Assembly: GCF_003994475.1 (NCBI RefSeq)
Contig: NZ_RZNY01000006.1
Location: 183,117 to 247,116, forward strand
Source of the DNA: Paenibacillus anaericanus
GTDB lineage: Bacteria > Bacillota > Bacilli > Paenibacillales > Paenibacillaceae
Direction: 5' to 3'
DNA length: 64,000 nucleotides
Shown: positions 36,377 through 47,281 of the stretch, one piece after another
How positions within the stretch are numbered: position 1 is the first letter of the stretch
Layout of the letters: every line of letters starts with the position of its first letter
Notes under the pieces: generated by a model
Seen by the model: only the letters and a program-made list of their open reading frames with translations
Databases searched by the model: none
What the model was told of the DNA's origin: nothing
Translations under genes and position numbers: made by a program

Positions 36377-37525
36377 TCAAAATGATGCTATCTCTGTGCC
36401 CTGGTACTCTTCTTCCCACCACTGTTTTAAATCTGCGAGGTCCACATTACGTTTCTGCTTTCGGGCATATCGTTGCACTCGGTACAGTAGCTTATCGAAG
36501 ATAAGGGAATTAGGTTTAATCCCTTCCTTGTCCAACACATATCTAAGAGCACTCCTTCCTGAATGTGTTCCAAGCACCACCTTGTGCTCACGCCCCAGTT
36601 CAATTGGATCATAGCTTTGATAAGTACTGGCACATTTGTGTAATCCATCAACATGGATACCAGATTCATGGGTAAACACAAGCGATCCTACTATTGGTTT
36701 CGCTTCGGGAAGTCTACGACCTGATGCCTTTGTTACCGTCTCTGCCAATGCTTGAAGAGCATCTCTTCTCACTCCGCACTCCCCATCATAGAGATGGCAC
36801 CATGCCATTACAACTTCTTCAAGTGCGGCATTTCCAGCGCGTTCACCTAACCCTAACACTGTCGTGCTAGCCCATACTGCACCCGCTGTAATTCCACATA
36901 AAGTATTAGCCGTAGCCAGTCCGAAATCATTATGACAGTGGACTTCCAACTCAATTTCTGAGCTTACTTCACCTAGTAGAGCAGAAATGCGACCCATCAT
37001 CTCAACCGGTTGATGCATTGATACTGTATCTGCATAACGGAACCGAGTAATTCCCTGTTCCTGATGTATTGATGTGATGAGTTCTACCAAATAAGACAAG
37101 TTCGCTCGCGATGCGTCCTCCATCCCAACAGACACAATCATGTCACGATTTCTAGCATATTCGACAGCCATTAGAATACTTCTTAATCCTTGTTCTTGTG
37201 ACCATCCAAGCTTGGATTGAAGCTGAAGAAGTGAGACGGGGATTGAAATGTGGCACCACGGCACCCCCGTCTCTTTAGCCCGGTCGATATCGGAAATAAC
37301 CGCCCTATTCCAGGTTAATAATGTGATAGGAAGATTCAAATCCATAATAGCGTAAATGTCCAGTTGCTCGCGCTTGCCCATCGCCGGTATTCCAATCTCT
37401 GCTTGCTCAACACCACACTCAGCTAGCTGAGTTGCAATACTTAGCTTTTCCTTTCGATTGAACGATACTCCCGCCGATTGTTCACCATCCCGAAGCGTAG
37501 TGTCACAAATACGAAGCCTCTTCAC
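36377..37525 (-). CDS. nifV: homocitrate synthase
   Basis: This enzyme condenses acetyl-CoA with 2-oxoglutarate to homocitrate, the organic ligand of FeMo-cofactor. The 382-residue product has the DRE-TIM core: RICDTTLRDGEQSAGVSF at the start and the metal-binding ELEVHCHNDFGLATANT segment. HESGIHVDGL near residue 275 marks the second signature. I start at GTG 37525 (VKRLRICDTT) because AAAGGAG lies nine bases upstream; an open frame extends to 37588. It is the last gene of the nif operon, 16 bases after hesA. Confidence 0.93.
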   Translation of the reverse strand: MKRLRICDTTLRDGEQSAGVSFNRKEKLSIATQLAECGVEQAEIGIPAMGKREQLDIYAIMDLNLPITLLTWNRAVISDIDRAKETGVPWCHISIPVSLLQLQSKLGWSQEQGLRSILMAVEYARNRDMIVSVGMEDASRANLSYLVELITSIHQEQGITRFRYADTVSMHQPVEMMGRISALLGEVSSEIELEVHCHNDFGLATANTLCGITAGAVWASTTVLGLGERAGNAALEEVVMAWCHLYDGECGVRRDALQALAETVTKASGRRLPEAKPIVGSLVFTHESGIHVDGLHKCASTYQSYDPIELGREHKVVLGTHSGRSALRYVLDKEGIKPNSLIFDKLLYRVQRYARKQKRNVDLADLKQWWEEEYQGTEIASF

Positions 37526-37541
37526 ACTCCCCATCTCCTTT

Positions 37542-38291
37542 CTATAGAGTTCCACAGCAGCTACAGTTCGGATCACGCTGCAAACCAAAGCTGTAGCTCT
37601 GTAAATTCAATGTATTCATTCGGTACATAACCCCCAGAAAAGGTTCGCCGATACCAGTTATATATTTAATGGCTTCCATCGCTGCTAAACATCCCGCCAT
37701 TCCAGAAGTAGCCCCTAGTACAGGAAACCCTAGTGGCTCCCATTCAGAAGATTGATGCGGATAAATGCAGGTAAGGCAAGGCGTTTCTCCTGGCACCACC
37801 GTTGTGAGCGATAACTCAAATCCGTACATAGCTGACTCAACCATCGGCTTACGACAGTCCACACATAGGCTATTTAGCACATACCTCTCAGGAAAGTCAT
37901 AGCGAGCATCGATGACGATATCAGCTGACTCAACCCATGGCCTTGCCGTTTCATAAGCAATCCTCAGTGGGTAGCCTTCGATACAGACATCTGGGTTCAA
38001 TCTTTGAAGCTGCCCTATCGCGGTTTCCATCCTCTGCTCTCCAACCCGAGAAGAATCCATCAAAATTTGTCGATTCAGATCAGGGAGAGCTATTTCACCT
38101 TCGTGTGCCAGAATCAACCGTCCAATTCCCGCCGCCGCCAGATAAATAGCTGCAGTTCCGCCCAGTCCTCCAATACCAGCAATCATTACGGTCGCTTCCT
38201 GCAATTTCCTCTGTCCATCTTTGCCAACCAGCTTAATCTGCCGTGTAAATCTGGCCTGCTCCATTTCAGCTATCCCATGTCCACTCATCAT
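37542..38291 (-). CDS. hesA: HesA/MoeB/ThiF-family adenylyltransferase
   Basis: This 249-residue E1-like protein has the nucleotide-binding motif VMIAGIGGLGGTAAIYLAAAG (residues 35-55), an RQILMDSSRVGEQ segment and zinc-site cysteines TPCLTCIYP and DPNCSCC. HesA is found in nif operons of Paenibacillus, Frankia and cyanobacteria. It is thought to support metallocluster or molybdenum-related sulfur chemistry, though the reaction is not settled. It lies 24 bases after orf1 and 16 bases before nifV. The start is less certain because GGTGAG directly abuts the first ATG pair. Confidence 0.9.
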   Translation of the reverse strand: MMSGHGIAEMEQARFTRQIKLVGKDGQRKLQEATVMIAGIGGLGGTAAIYLAAAGIGRLILAHEGEIALPDLNRQILMDSSRVGEQRMETAIGQLQRLNPDVCIEGYPLRIAYETARPWVESADIVIDARYDFPERYVLNSLCVDCRKPMVESAMYGFELSLTTVVPGETPCLTCIYPHQSSEWEPLGFPVLGATSGMAGCLAAMEAIKYITGIGEPFLGVMYRMNTLNLQSYSFGLQRDPNCSCCGTL

Positions 38292-38315
38292 CTCACCGCC
38301 TATCCTAACGTCCGA

Positions 38316-38783
38316 CTAAGCTTTATTAGCGAACAAAAACAACTCGCGATATCTTTCCCGATTTTGCAACCCTTCGCGAATACAAGAGACTCCATATACC
38401 TGTACTTTCAAATACTCTGCAAATGGAAATGAAGAACCCCCACGAAAACTATCCGACACTAGGACCGTACGTCCAGAATAAACAATCGCTCTCCCAAAAC
38501 CCTCCTCATTGATTTCCACCATACTTTGGATTATCTCTCCACTTAGTTGTTCAAGCACGGTAGCAACAGTTTGGAAGAAGAAGGAGACCTGTTTTTTAAC
38601 AACCGGTGAAACACTGCATGCTGATGCAAGCTCTCGTTTCTGCTCTGGTGAACACAAGAACAACTTTGCTATTCTCTCTTCCACGGGCAAATCGTCGTAC
38701 TTCCCCCATGGATCACATAAATGTAGACAACGATTCAGACTCAGTGAAAATAGTTCTCCAAGATGCTCATCGTGCTGTATCAT
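38316..38783 (-). CDS. NifX-associated protein (DUF269), orf1 of the nif cluster
   Basis: This 155-residue protein fits DUF269, the NifX-associated family that follows nifX in many diazotrophs. Shared landmarks are DPWGKYDDL near residue 24, FLCSPEQKRELAS, FFQTVATVLEQLSGEIIQSMVEINEEGFGRAIVYSGRTVLVSD, in which EGFGR is the most telling. Its start overlaps the end of nifX by 17 bases, so translation is coupled. The molecular role is unknown; position suggests a function in FeMo-cofactor trafficking. Some nine-gene Paenibacillus clusters lack this gene, while ten-gene clusters contain it. Confidence 0.78.
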   Translation of the reverse strand: MIQHDEHLGELFSLSLNRCLHLCDPWGKYDDLPVEERIAKLFLCSPEQKRELASACSVSPVVKKQVSFFFQTVATVLEQLSGEIIQSMVEINEEGFGRAIVYSGRTVLVSDSFRGGSSFPFAEYLKVQVYGVSCIREGLQNRERYRELFLFANKA

Positions 38784-39177
38784 TTAAATCCTCCCTTTCT
38801 TCCAAGGCGTTATTTTCCTTGTTTAATATTTTTTCTAACCAAAGAGGGGGCCTTCCAGACAACAATTCCTGTAGGCGCCCCAGTTGACTTTCAATAGAGC
38901 TCCCCATTGGAACTTTAACGGGCATAATTTTTCTGCGAGTGACACGAGCAGCAGCTGAAGCCCCAATCTGCATTATAAAAACAAGCGTACAGTCCCCAAT
39001 CGCTCCAATTCTGCTCTCAATACGCCCATTCTCATCACCGCCCTGGATATCACTCACATGCCTTATTTCGAGAAGCACGGAACTCCCCTTAATAACTTCG
39101 AATATGGCAAACTGTATACACTGACCAAAATGGGCATTCACTGTGACACCATCATGACTAGCAAAGGCGACTTTCAT
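38767..39177 (-). CDS. nifX: FeMo-cofactor carrier protein NifX
   Basis: This 136-residue protein has the NifX/NifB-C-terminal fold: MKVAFASHDGVTVNAHFGQCIQFAIFEV, then FIMQIGASAAARVTRRKIMPVKV. The family binds NifB-co and VK-cluster intermediates and moves them between NifB, NifEN and apo-dinitrogenase. It has an unusual acidic tail (NKENNALEEREDL). It overlaps nifN by 20 bases and orf1 by 17 bases. Confidence 0.92.
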   Translation of the reverse strand: MKVAFASHDGVTVNAHFGQCIQFAIFEVIKGSSVLLEIRHVSDIQGGDENGRIESRIGAIGDCTLVFIMQIGASAAARVTRRKIMPVKVPMGSSIESQLGRLQELLSGRPPLWLEKILNKENNALEEREDLNDTAR

Positions 39178-40480
39178 TCCGTGCCTCCTCCCTTCTGATC
39201 AGTAAATTCCCTACCTTATTAACCCAATTCATTGCACCTTTATACCCCACACTCACAGACATATAGGATCCTAATTCATCGGTGATCGGGAACCCCGCTG
39301 ATAGAAAAGAGGCACCGATTCGTTTGGCTCCTTGTCTACCATGACAATTACTAACCCAAATATCCGCTCCATTCCCTAAGTTCTCCGCATCATCCAAATC
39401 TCCAACCCAAACTTCCTGTTCCGTTTCCCGGATCAAAGCTGTTTCACAAGAACCAATTAATGCTTTAATCTCCACCCCCATCTCCCCCAACCAAGATCCA
39501 ACCGACATCAAGTGATCCGGTTCTAATGCGACGACCGCCGATGATCCCGCATAATGGAAGTGAGCATCAAGCATACTATCAAGCAAGTTTTCACGTTGCC
39601 ACCGATAGCGTTGTGGAACAGAGGCTCCACTTAGTTGCTGAAGGAATAATAAAAGTTCGTCAGTTGCACGAAGGCCACTCATCCCATGAAATACTTTATA
39701 AGGGATCCCCACCGCATTCTGAAGTCTTCTCGCAGGGCGTTCCATGCTGGAGCCAACAGCAATCGTATAGCTGGAACGCAAACTCTGACGGATGGAGTCT
39801 AGCGGGACCCCTCCGCGTGTCAGCGGAGAGAAACCCGTTAACAAATGTCCGGACAAAGACGTTGATATATCAGGAATCGTAATGACTTCAAAACCAAAAT
39901 CACTAATCATCTCTTTTAGTTCGGCTATATCCCCTGCAGTGAGGAAGGAGCCTGGCAGTAAATTAACTTGACTGTAGATCTGCTTAGTAGGTGCTTTGCA
40001 TCCTTCCTCCTGAATGACCGCATCAAGAATACCTTCCACCATTGCATTGTATCCAGATTCCAATGAACCGCTGAAATCCGGAAGAATAACAGGGATAATA
40101 AGACAGTTCTTAACTCCGCGTTCACGAGTATACTTCTTCACAAATGAGGGGTAATCACTTCCCGCAACATCTGTCAGTTCCGTTCCAATCACGCCGATGA
40201 TGTCAGGATGATGTTTAGTAATAACCGTATTTAATGCTTCTTCTAAATTACGGTCCGTATCAAAAATGACATCCATTTCCTGTAACGCCGAAGTCTGAAC
40301 CGCAATCGTGTCTCGGAAATGGCGCGTAAGCAGCGATTTAGAGAATGCAGAGCAACCCTGTGATCCATGTAAAATAGCCATCCCCCGGTAACATCCCTGT
40401 AGGGCCAGAACGCTGCCCAAAGACGGACCGATTTTTAGCGGATTAACGGAGACCGGCTTCATTGTATGCTTAACCGTCAT
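39158..40480 (-). CDS. nifN: nitrogenase cofactor scaffold subunit NifN
   Basis: This 440-residue protein is the beta-like half of the NifEN scaffold on which NifB-co matures to FeMo-co. It shows NPLKIGPSLGSVLALQGCYRGMAILHGSQGCSAFS and GVIGTELTDVAGSD, related to NifK but lacking some of its ligands. The ATG overlaps the nifE stop by one base. It works with NifE, NifH, molybdate and homocitrate. Confidence 0.95.
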   Translation of the reverse strand: MTVKHTMKPVSVNPLKIGPSLGSVLALQGCYRGMAILHGSQGCSAFSKSLLTRHFRDTIAVQTSALQEMDVIFDTDRNLEEALNTVITKHHPDIIGVIGTELTDVAGSDYPSFVKKYTRERGVKNCLIIPVILPDFSGSLESGYNAMVEGILDAVIQEEGCKAPTKQIYSQVNLLPGSFLTAGDIAELKEMISDFGFEVITIPDISTSLSGHLLTGFSPLTRGGVPLDSIRQSLRSSYTIAVGSSMERPARRLQNAVGIPYKVFHGMSGLRATDELLLFLQQLSGASVPQRYRWQRENLLDSMLDAHFHYAGSSAVVALEPDHLMSVGSWLGEMGVEIKALIGSCETALIRETEQEVWVGDLDDAENLGNGADIWVSNCHGRQGAKRIGASFLSAGFPITDELGSYMSVSVGYKGAMNWVNKVGNLLIRREEARNESRLC

Positions 40481-41835
40481 TACCTATCTCCTCCTACATC
40501 CCACGGAGCTGGGCGTTCGACCATCTCCCATACCGGATGATTTATTGCGAAAGTAATTTGTTTCGCTAATCTAAGTAACCCGTCATATCCCGCATAGGCG
40601 GTATGCCGCTCCTGATTGATATCCACAAATGGGATTTGCTCCTTCAGTGCGACATACATATTTCTACCCCCAGCAATCATCAGATCCGCTTTCCGATCCT
40701 TGACAGCTTTGATTATGCTTTTCGCTCCACCTTCTGCAATATAATCTACGTCTTCCCCGACCCGGTCCTCTATCCGGTTAATATCTTCAGCCGTGCTTTT
40801 ATTCGTTCCTACCCCCACAACCTTGATTCCCAACTCTTTCAATGCGGAAATAACGGACCAGCTTTTCACCCCCCCTGTATAAAGAACCGCTTTTTTTCCC
40901 TTTAAAATTTGACGATATGGCCGGAGCTCTATTGCGAGTCTAGCTTCTTCACGTTTAATTAAACGGTCTACTCTTCGTTCTAAATCTCGATCATTCAGTA
41001 GATATGCCATTTGGCGCAAGGAGTAACTAGTCTCCTTTGCGCCATAGAATGAACCCTCAAAATAAGGGATATGATAGGTTTGCTCCATCCGTTTTGCCAA
41101 TCCTAGCAATGCCCGGCTACAGACGACCATATTAACCTTTGCCCTATGTGCATGCCCAATCTCGTTGAATCGGCCATCCCCGGTAATTCTAGACATGATC
41201 GAAATACCTACTCGGTTCAGCAATCGCTCTATATCCCACATCTCTCCAGCAATATTGTACTCACCAATCAAATTGATATCGTATGCGCTAATTCGCTCTG
41301 GTTCAGTTCTACCGATGACATACTGGATTAAGGATTCTCCGGCTAATCGATTCCCCAAGTTTTTACTGCCAACGAATCCAGGACTATTAACGGGAATGAC
41401 CGAAATCCCGAGCCTGGCACTTACATCTGCGCATACTGTGTCCAGATCCTCCCCAATCAAGGCGGTAACACATGTGGAATAGACAAAAATAGCTGGAGGT
41501 TTAAATCGTTCTGCAATATATTCGATGCTACGAGTTAACTTCTTTTCTGCACCGAATATAATATCTTGTTCACTTAGGGATGTCCCAAATCCGTAAGCTG
41601 ACAGCCGAGGGCCGCTGGAGTGACTCCCGCGGCTCTCCCAGCTATTCGCTATGCAGGCTGCAGGGCCATGCACCAGATGTGCTGCGTCCGATATAGGAAG
41701 AAGAGTAATTTGTGCCCCGTCAAACGCACAACCACCCGCTGCTTCCCCCGGTTTGGGACGAGGGCATGCTTTGGACTTAGGCTCCAATTTCAAACAATCA
41801 TTATCATTAATTGGAATTCCAGAATTCTCCTCCAC
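40480..41835 (-). CDS. nifE: nitrogenase cofactor scaffold subunit NifE
   Basis: This 451-residue NifD-like protein forms NifEN with NifN. Key segments are CAFDGAQITLLPISDAAHLVHGPAACIANSWESRGS with cluster-ligating cysteines, CVTALIGEDLDTVCADV and GGRNMYVALKEQIPFVDINQERHTAYAGYDGL. It starts six bases after nifK and its stop is fused to the nifN ATG, consistent with co-translation. The N-terminal extension MEENSGIPINDNDCL differs from classical NifE. Confidence 0.95.
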   Translation of the reverse strand: MEENSGIPINDNDCLKLEPKSKACPRPKPGEAAGGCAFDGAQITLLPISDAAHLVHGPAACIANSWESRGSHSSGPRLSAYGFGTSLSEQDIIFGAEKKLTRSIEYIAERFKPPAIFVYSTCVTALIGEDLDTVCADVSARLGISVIPVNSPGFVGSKNLGNRLAGESLIQYVIGRTEPERISAYDINLIGEYNIAGEMWDIERLLNRVGISIMSRITGDGRFNEIGHAHRAKVNMVVCSRALLGLAKRMEQTYHIPYFEGSFYGAKETSYSLRQMAYLLNDRDLERRVDRLIKREEARLAIELRPYRQILKGKKAVLYTGGVKSWSVISALKELGIKVVGVGTNKSTAEDINRIEDRVGEDVDYIAEGGAKSIIKAVKDRKADLMIAGGRNMYVALKEQIPFVDINQERHTAYAGYDGLLRLAKQITFAINHPVWEMVERPAPWDVGGDR

Positions 41836-41841
41836 CTTCCA

Positions 41842-43374
41842 TCACCTCACGAGATCAAATCCGTATTCAGGCGCATTCTGATCCAATTGCTCAAGTACTG
41901 TATTCACGATCAAGGATAATATATTTAGAGTCCCTTGATACCCAATAATTGAATAACGATGCATATGATGTCTATCAAAAATAGGAAAACCAATTCTGAT
42001 CAACGGGACATTGGCATCTTTCGCTGCATACTTTAAATGCGAACTACCAATAGCCAGATCAACGGGATTACTAATCAACAGAGACCGCATATGCCATAAA
42101 TCGTGGCCATTATGCACTGTAGCTTCTTCACCATATAGACTAGAAGCTAGCAATTCCTCCGCTTCTTGAAGAAATTCCTTATCTCCGTTAGTGCATACAA
42201 TATGCACAGGCTCCATCCCAACCTCTAAACAGAAACCGATCAATCCAAGAAGCAAATCTGGGTCACCTACAAGAGCTACCCGTTTACCATGCAAATAACT
42301 GTGCGAGTCAGTTAATGCATCTACAACTCTTCCTCTTTCCTCTTGTAGCTCTGCAGGAATTTCTGAGCCCGTTAAATCAGCAATGGATTGCAACAATCGA
42401 TCTGTAGCCCCTATACCTATCGGAGTATATGTGGATACTATTTGCTGATTCCATTCCCCTTGGATATATTCGATAGTTTTCTTCACTGCATACTTCTGCA
42501 AAGAAATCGTTCCTGTAGCACTGGCGGCTTTAGGCACATCAGTCAGTTTTGTCCCGCCATAATAATAGCTATATTCGCCAGCAGCAGGAGAGTCGAAATT
42601 ACCGCTATGGTCGCCAAGCACGGTATATTCAAGTCCAAAAGCACTGAGTATCTTTTTGATTTCCGCAAAATTACCGGTATAGGGTTCGAATCCAAGAATG
42701 ACATTTAACTTGGTCAAATCTTCTTCCGTAGACAACTTCACCTTAGATTCGTTATATAAAAAGCTTAGAATCGACTTCAACATCGCATCATATCCCGTAA
42801 TGTGAGAACCAGAAAAACTAGGGGTATTAGCATAAGGCACGGGTATATCTCTCGAGATAACTCCCTCTTGGCGGGCTGTTTCAATAAAGGCTTGTAAATC
42901 GTCGCCGATCACTTCCGCCATACATGTTGTGGATACTGCAATCATTTCTGGCTTATACAAAGCCATGCAGTTCTCCAAACCGTCGACTAAATTTCTCAAA
43001 CCACCAAATACAGCTCCATCTTCCGTCATCGATGAGGAAACCGCCGGTACGGGTTCTTTAAAGTGCCGGGATAGATGACTGCGGAAATAAGCGGCACACC
43101 CTTGGGATCCGTGTAGAAATGGGAGTGTCTTCTCGAAGCCGAGAGCGGCCATAACTGCCCCAAGAGGTTGACACGCTTTCGCAGGATTCACAACCAGTGA
43201 ACTACGAGAGAAATTCTTATCTTTGTATTCTTGAGACTGCGAATATTCTAATGTCTCCGTGACTTGTGAAGGTGAACAAGGGGCTTCAAATTCCCTTTTC
43301 CGCTCACGTTGTTGCTCGTATGTCTCACTTTTGAACAACGTATTAAAGTCTACAATGTCCAATTTATCTCTCAT
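41842..43374 (-). CDS. nifK: MoFe-protein beta subunit
   Basis: This 510-residue dinitrogenase subunit binds the P-cluster. Ligand cysteines are Cys68 in [11 protein letters not shown], Cys93 in [10 protein letters not shown] and one in [12 protein letters not shown]. The start is ATG 43374 ([22 protein letters not shown]), which overlaps the nifD stop in ATGA; an open frame extends to 43416 but is inside nifD. Length is in the normal 510-523 range. Confidence 0.97.
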   Translation of the reverse strand: MRDKLDIVDFNTLFKSETYEQQRERKREFEAPCSPSQVTETLEYSQSQEYKDKNFSRSSLVVNPAKACQPLGAVMAALGFEKTLPFLHGSQGCAAYFRSHLSRHFKEPVPAVSSSMTEDGAVFGGLRNLVDGLENCMALYKPEMIAVSTTCMAEVIGDDLQAFIETARQEGVISRDIPVPYANTPSFSGSHITGYDAMLKSILSFLYNESKVKLSTEEDLTKLNVILGFEPYTGNFAEIKKILSAFGLEYTVLGDHSGNFDSPAAGEYSYYYGGTKLTDVPKAASATGTISLQKYAVKKTIEYIQGEWNQQIVSTYTPIGIGATDRLLQSIADLTGSEIPAELQEERGRVVDALTDSHSYLHGKRVALVGDPDLLLGLIGFCLEVGMEPVHIVCTNGDKEFLQEAEELLASSLYGEEATVHNGHDLWHMRSLLISNPVDLAIGSSHLKYAAKDANVPLIRIGFPIFDRHHMHRYSIIGYQGTLNILSLIVNTVLEQLDQNAPEYGFDLVR

Positions 43375-44819
43375 ACACTCACCGTCTTCCTGTCTGGAGT
43401 GCCCATCAGATTCCATACAGGGCTGTTCACAGTCATATCCATATCCCTGGCGAATATTTTAAATCCATCAAACCCATGGTAGGGCCCACTGTAATCCCAA
43501 GAATGCATTTGTCGAAACGGAATACCCATCTTGTGGTATACATATTTCTCCTTTACACCAGCTCCCATGAGATCAATATCTAACTTCTGAGCGAGCTCCT
43601 CTAATTCATAAGCAGAAGGATCGTCATAAATGATTGTGCCGTCTTTCAGCTCAGGAAAGGTCCGCTCGTAATCATCCTTATGACCGAATTCATAACCGGA
43701 AGCTACGATCTCCATTCCAAGATCTTCGTAAGCACCAATCGTATGACGAGGACGCAACCCCCCGATTAATAACATCACCTTTTTACCTTCCAAACGTGGT
43801 CTGTATTTACCGATAATGGCATCCATTTCAACCTGATATTTAGCAATCACTTTCTCACAATTTGCACGGATGTGATCATCAAACCGATCCGCAATTGCAC
43901 GTAGACTCTGGATCGTTTTGGTCGGACCAAAGAAATTATATTCCATCCACGGGATTCCATATTCCCGCTCCAACGTTGTACACATATAGTTCATCGAACG
44001 ATGGCAGTGAATCAAATTCAGTTTTGATTTATGAGCAATCATCAGTTCATTAATCGTTCCATCGCCAGACCACTGAGCAATTACTCGTAGCCCCATCTCT
44101 TCCAACAGAATCCGTGAAGCCCATGCATCCCCCCCGATGTTATAGTCTCCGATAATGTTGACATCGTAAGGTCCACACTCTTCTAGTTCGCCTTTTCCCA
44201 TGAGGAAATCACGAATCGCATCGTTGGCAATATGATGACCAAGCGACTGACTGACTCCCCTAAATCCTTCACAGCGTACGGGGATAATCGGAATGCCCAG
44301 CTCATTTGACATCTTTTTGGCGACTGCTTCGATATCATCACCAATTAACCCCACTGGACATTCCGTTTGAATAGATATCCCCTTGGCTAGCGGAAACATC
44401 TCTTTGATCTCCCTGCACATCACTTCTAGTTTCTTATCCCCACCAAATACGATATCCGTCTCTTGAAAATCACTCGTGATTTGCATCGCTGTAAAGTTGT
44501 CGACCCCTAGTGTCCCACTGCTGTAATTCCGCCGAGTCCCCCAACTATACTGTCCGCAACCAACAGGTCCGTGACTAATATGAACTACGTCCTTGATGGG
44601 TCCCCACACAACGCCTTTTGAACCTGCATAAGCGCATCCTCGGACTGTCATCACACCTGGACGGGATTTCATATTGGATTTGATTGCACATTTTCCGCAA
44701 TTAATTAATTCTTCGTTGTTTACCTCATAATGCTTACTACGGTCTTTTTTTGCTTTGGCCGGATAAGCTTCCAACATGTCATCAATTAATTGCCGTTTGC
44801 CGCCGAGGTCTGTACTCAT
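43371..44819 (-). CDS. nifD: MoFe-protein alpha subunit
   Basis: This 482-residue subunit carries the FeMo-cofactor. From ATG 44819 ([15 protein letters not shown]), preceded by GAGGAGG nine bases upstream, P-cluster cysteines fall at 62 (TVRGCAYAG), 88 (HGPVGCGQY) and 153 ([12 protein letters not shown]), nearly the Azotobacter numbering. FeMo-co ligands are the Cys in [13 protein letters not shown] and the His in [12 protein letters not shown]. All are present, so the subunit should be functional and is a Mo-type, not a V- or Fe-only type, by its DKEN context. Overlaps nifK by four bases. Confidence 0.97.
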   Translation of the reverse strand: MSTDLGGKRQLIDDMLEAYPAKAKKDRSKHYEVNNEELINCGKCAIKSNMKSRPGVMTVRGCAYAGSKGVVWGPIKDVVHISHGPVGCGQYSWGTRRNYSSGTLGVDNFTAMQITSDFQETDIVFGGDKKLEVMCREIKEMFPLAKGISIQTECPVGLIGDDIEAVAKKMSNELGIPIIPVRCEGFRGVSQSLGHHIANDAIRDFLMGKGELEECGPYDVNIIGDYNIGGDAWASRILLEEMGLRVIAQWSGDGTINELMIAHKSKLNLIHCHRSMNYMCTTLEREYGIPWMEYNFFGPTKTIQSLRAIADRFDDHIRANCEKVIAKYQVEMDAIIGKYRPRLEGKKVMLLIGGLRPRHTIGAYEDLGMEIVASGYEFGHKDDYERTFPELKDGTIIYDDPSAYELEELAQKLDIDLMGAGVKEKYVYHKMGIPFRQMHSWDYSGPYHGFDGFKIFARDMDMTVNSPVWNLMGTPDRKTVSV

Positions 44820-44866
44820 ACGGGGTTCCCTCCTCATCTCTCTCCGGTAATTGACGTAATGATCTA

Positions 44867-45742
<876 letters not shown>

Positions 45743-45745
45743 TCA

Positions 45746-47119
45746 TCATCCTTTCGAAATGGTTGTATTTTGAAAATAATTATTATATTTAACACTCTCT
45801 AGAATCAGAGTTTCGATATCCCCTTTGCGAACAAGCGGCAAAACACCACTTCTGTGCAAGAGTTTGCGCGGGGAATCTCCTATACCTGAACAGAGAAGAA
45901 TTCCACAATCCTTTAAGATGGAGCATATTTCTCGTAGCGTCTCTTCTTTGTCCCCATTGCAATCTGCACGACCGTGGCAATAAGCCTGCACTTTACGAAT
46001 ACCGAGGAACTTTACAGCATTGCCGTCACTCTCATATATCATGAACTCCTGCGCATGCCCAAAATGTAGATTAATTTTCCCCGCACCTCTTGAGGCTACA
46101 GCTACACGAATGGACTGGTTATCCTGCATTGTCGAAACATCCTTATTCTTTGTTCTGAACATTCTCTGCCTTATTTTCTCGTCCAGACTTGCTTGAAATT
46201 GTTCCCGCGCTTCATTATTCAAGGGTGGCGCCTGCTCAATGTTATCCCATGTAAAATCTGCGCTACGGTCTTGACCCAGAAGTCCAATGGCGTCGGCTCG
46301 GCATTGTCTGCAGTGACGCATCACCTTCATCCCTTCCCCCGCACAGCTTTCCTGCAGAGCATGAAGTTCCTTGGGACGAGGTGCCCGCTGGCCCTCTATT
46401 TCGAACTGACTGCCCGGCGCGACGATGAGCGGCGTGACATTGTGCAGAGTAGCTCCATACAGTTTCACTGTCTTGGATACTTCCAGTAGATGAGAGTCGT
46501 TGATACCTGGAATCAGGACCGAATTGACTTTGCATAAAATCCCCCTCTCACTGAGCGCTTTAAGTCCGGCTAGTTGGCGAGATATGAGCAGCTCTGCTCC
46601 TACTCTTCCTTCATAACGAATCCCTTCGTCATATACCCATGCATAGATCCTGCTTCCAATGTCGGGATCAATGGCGTTAATCGTGATCGTCACATGTCGG
46701 ATGCCCATTTCTACAATCGTATCGACATGACGCAGAAGAGTTAGACCGTTCGTACTTAGACAGAGGGACACGTCAGGGAAACTTTCCTTTACCCTGTTGA
46801 AAGCATCAAACGTTTTGTCTGCGTTTGCGAGTGGATCACCTGGACCCGCAATTCCTACTACAGATAACTGCAGTAATTGAGCTGCCACTCCTTTTACTTT
46901 CCGACCTGCTTGCTCTGGTGTGAGAACTTCACTAACTACTCCAGGTCTACTCTCATTTACGCAATCGAACTTCCGATTGCAGTAACGACATTGAATGTTA
47001 CATGCCGGAGCAACTGGTAAATGCATTCGAGCGAAATACCGATGAGCTTCTTCGTTGTAGCAGGGATGCCGACTGATTTCTTCTAATTCCACACTTTCAC
47101 TGCAAGTTCGCGGCTCCAA
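45746..47119 (-). CDS. nifB: FeMo-cofactor biosynthesis protein NifB (radical SAM with C-terminal NifX-like domain)
   Basis: This 457-residue protein makes NifB-co, the carbide-containing Fe-S precursor. The radical-SAM motif is CNIQCRYCNRK with cysteines at 40, 44 and 47. SAM-binding follows in VGIAGPGDPLAN and LSTNGLTLL, and a further CxxC (MRHCRQCRADAIG) lies near 270. Residues about 336-445 form a NifX-like domain starting SIRVAVASRGAGKINLHFGHA. The start is a TTG at 47119 with GGAGG eight bases upstream. It is the promoter-proximal gene of the operon. Confidence 0.96.
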   Translation of the reverse strand: MEPRTCSESVELEEISRHPCYNEEAHRYFARMHLPVAPACNIQCRYCNRKFDCVNESRPGVVSEVLTPEQAGRKVKGVAAQLLQLSVVGIAGPGDPLANADKTFDAFNRVKESFPDVSLCLSTNGLTLLRHVDTIVEMGIRHVTITINAIDPDIGSRIYAWVYDEGIRYEGRVGAELLISRQLAGLKALSERGILCKVNSVLIPGINDSHLLEVSKTVKLYGATLHNVTPLIVAPGSQFEIEGQRAPRPKELHALQESCAGEGMKVMRHCRQCRADAIGLLGQDRSADFTWDNIEQAPPLNNEAREQFQASLDEKIRQRMFRTKNKDVSTMQDNQSIRVAVASRGAGKINLHFGHAQEFMIYESDGNAVKFLGIRKVQAYCHGRADCNGDKEETLREICSILKDCGILLCSGIGDSPRKLLHRSGVLPLVRKGDIETLILESVKYNNYFQNTTISKG

Positions 47120-47173
47120 CTTCCCTTCCCTCCCTCCTACTCTCTACTTACCGATGTCATGTTTTTGTAAATA

Positions 47174-47190
47174 TATTACTTTTATTTACA
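47174..47190. promoter_or_regulatory. weak GlnR-like site II (downstream of the nif -10)
   Basis: On the minus strand TGTAAATAAAAGTAATA fits the TGTNA-N7-TNACA pattern of GlnR/TnrA sites with one mismatch (TAATA for TNACA). It overlaps the predicted transcription start, so occupancy would repress. In Paenibacillus nif promoters a second GlnR site downstream of -10 is known to do this; equivalence here is inferred. Confidence 0.5.
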
Positions 47191-47193
47191 TTA

Positions 47194-47222
47194 AGTATAT
47201 TTTCGTGTGACTATAACGTCAA
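47194..47222 (-). promoter_or_regulatory. sigma-70-type promoter of the nif operon
   Basis: Minus-strand TTGACG (47217-47222) and TATACT (47194-47199) are exactly 17 bases apart. No sigma-54 GG/GC (-24/-12) element was seen. Transcription should start near 47187, about 68 bases before the nifB TTG. Confidence 0.85.
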
Positions 47223-47281
47223 CTTACTTTCCACGATTAACCCCCGTAAAAGAACCCAGTTCGGCGTTTTGTCAATTTTTA

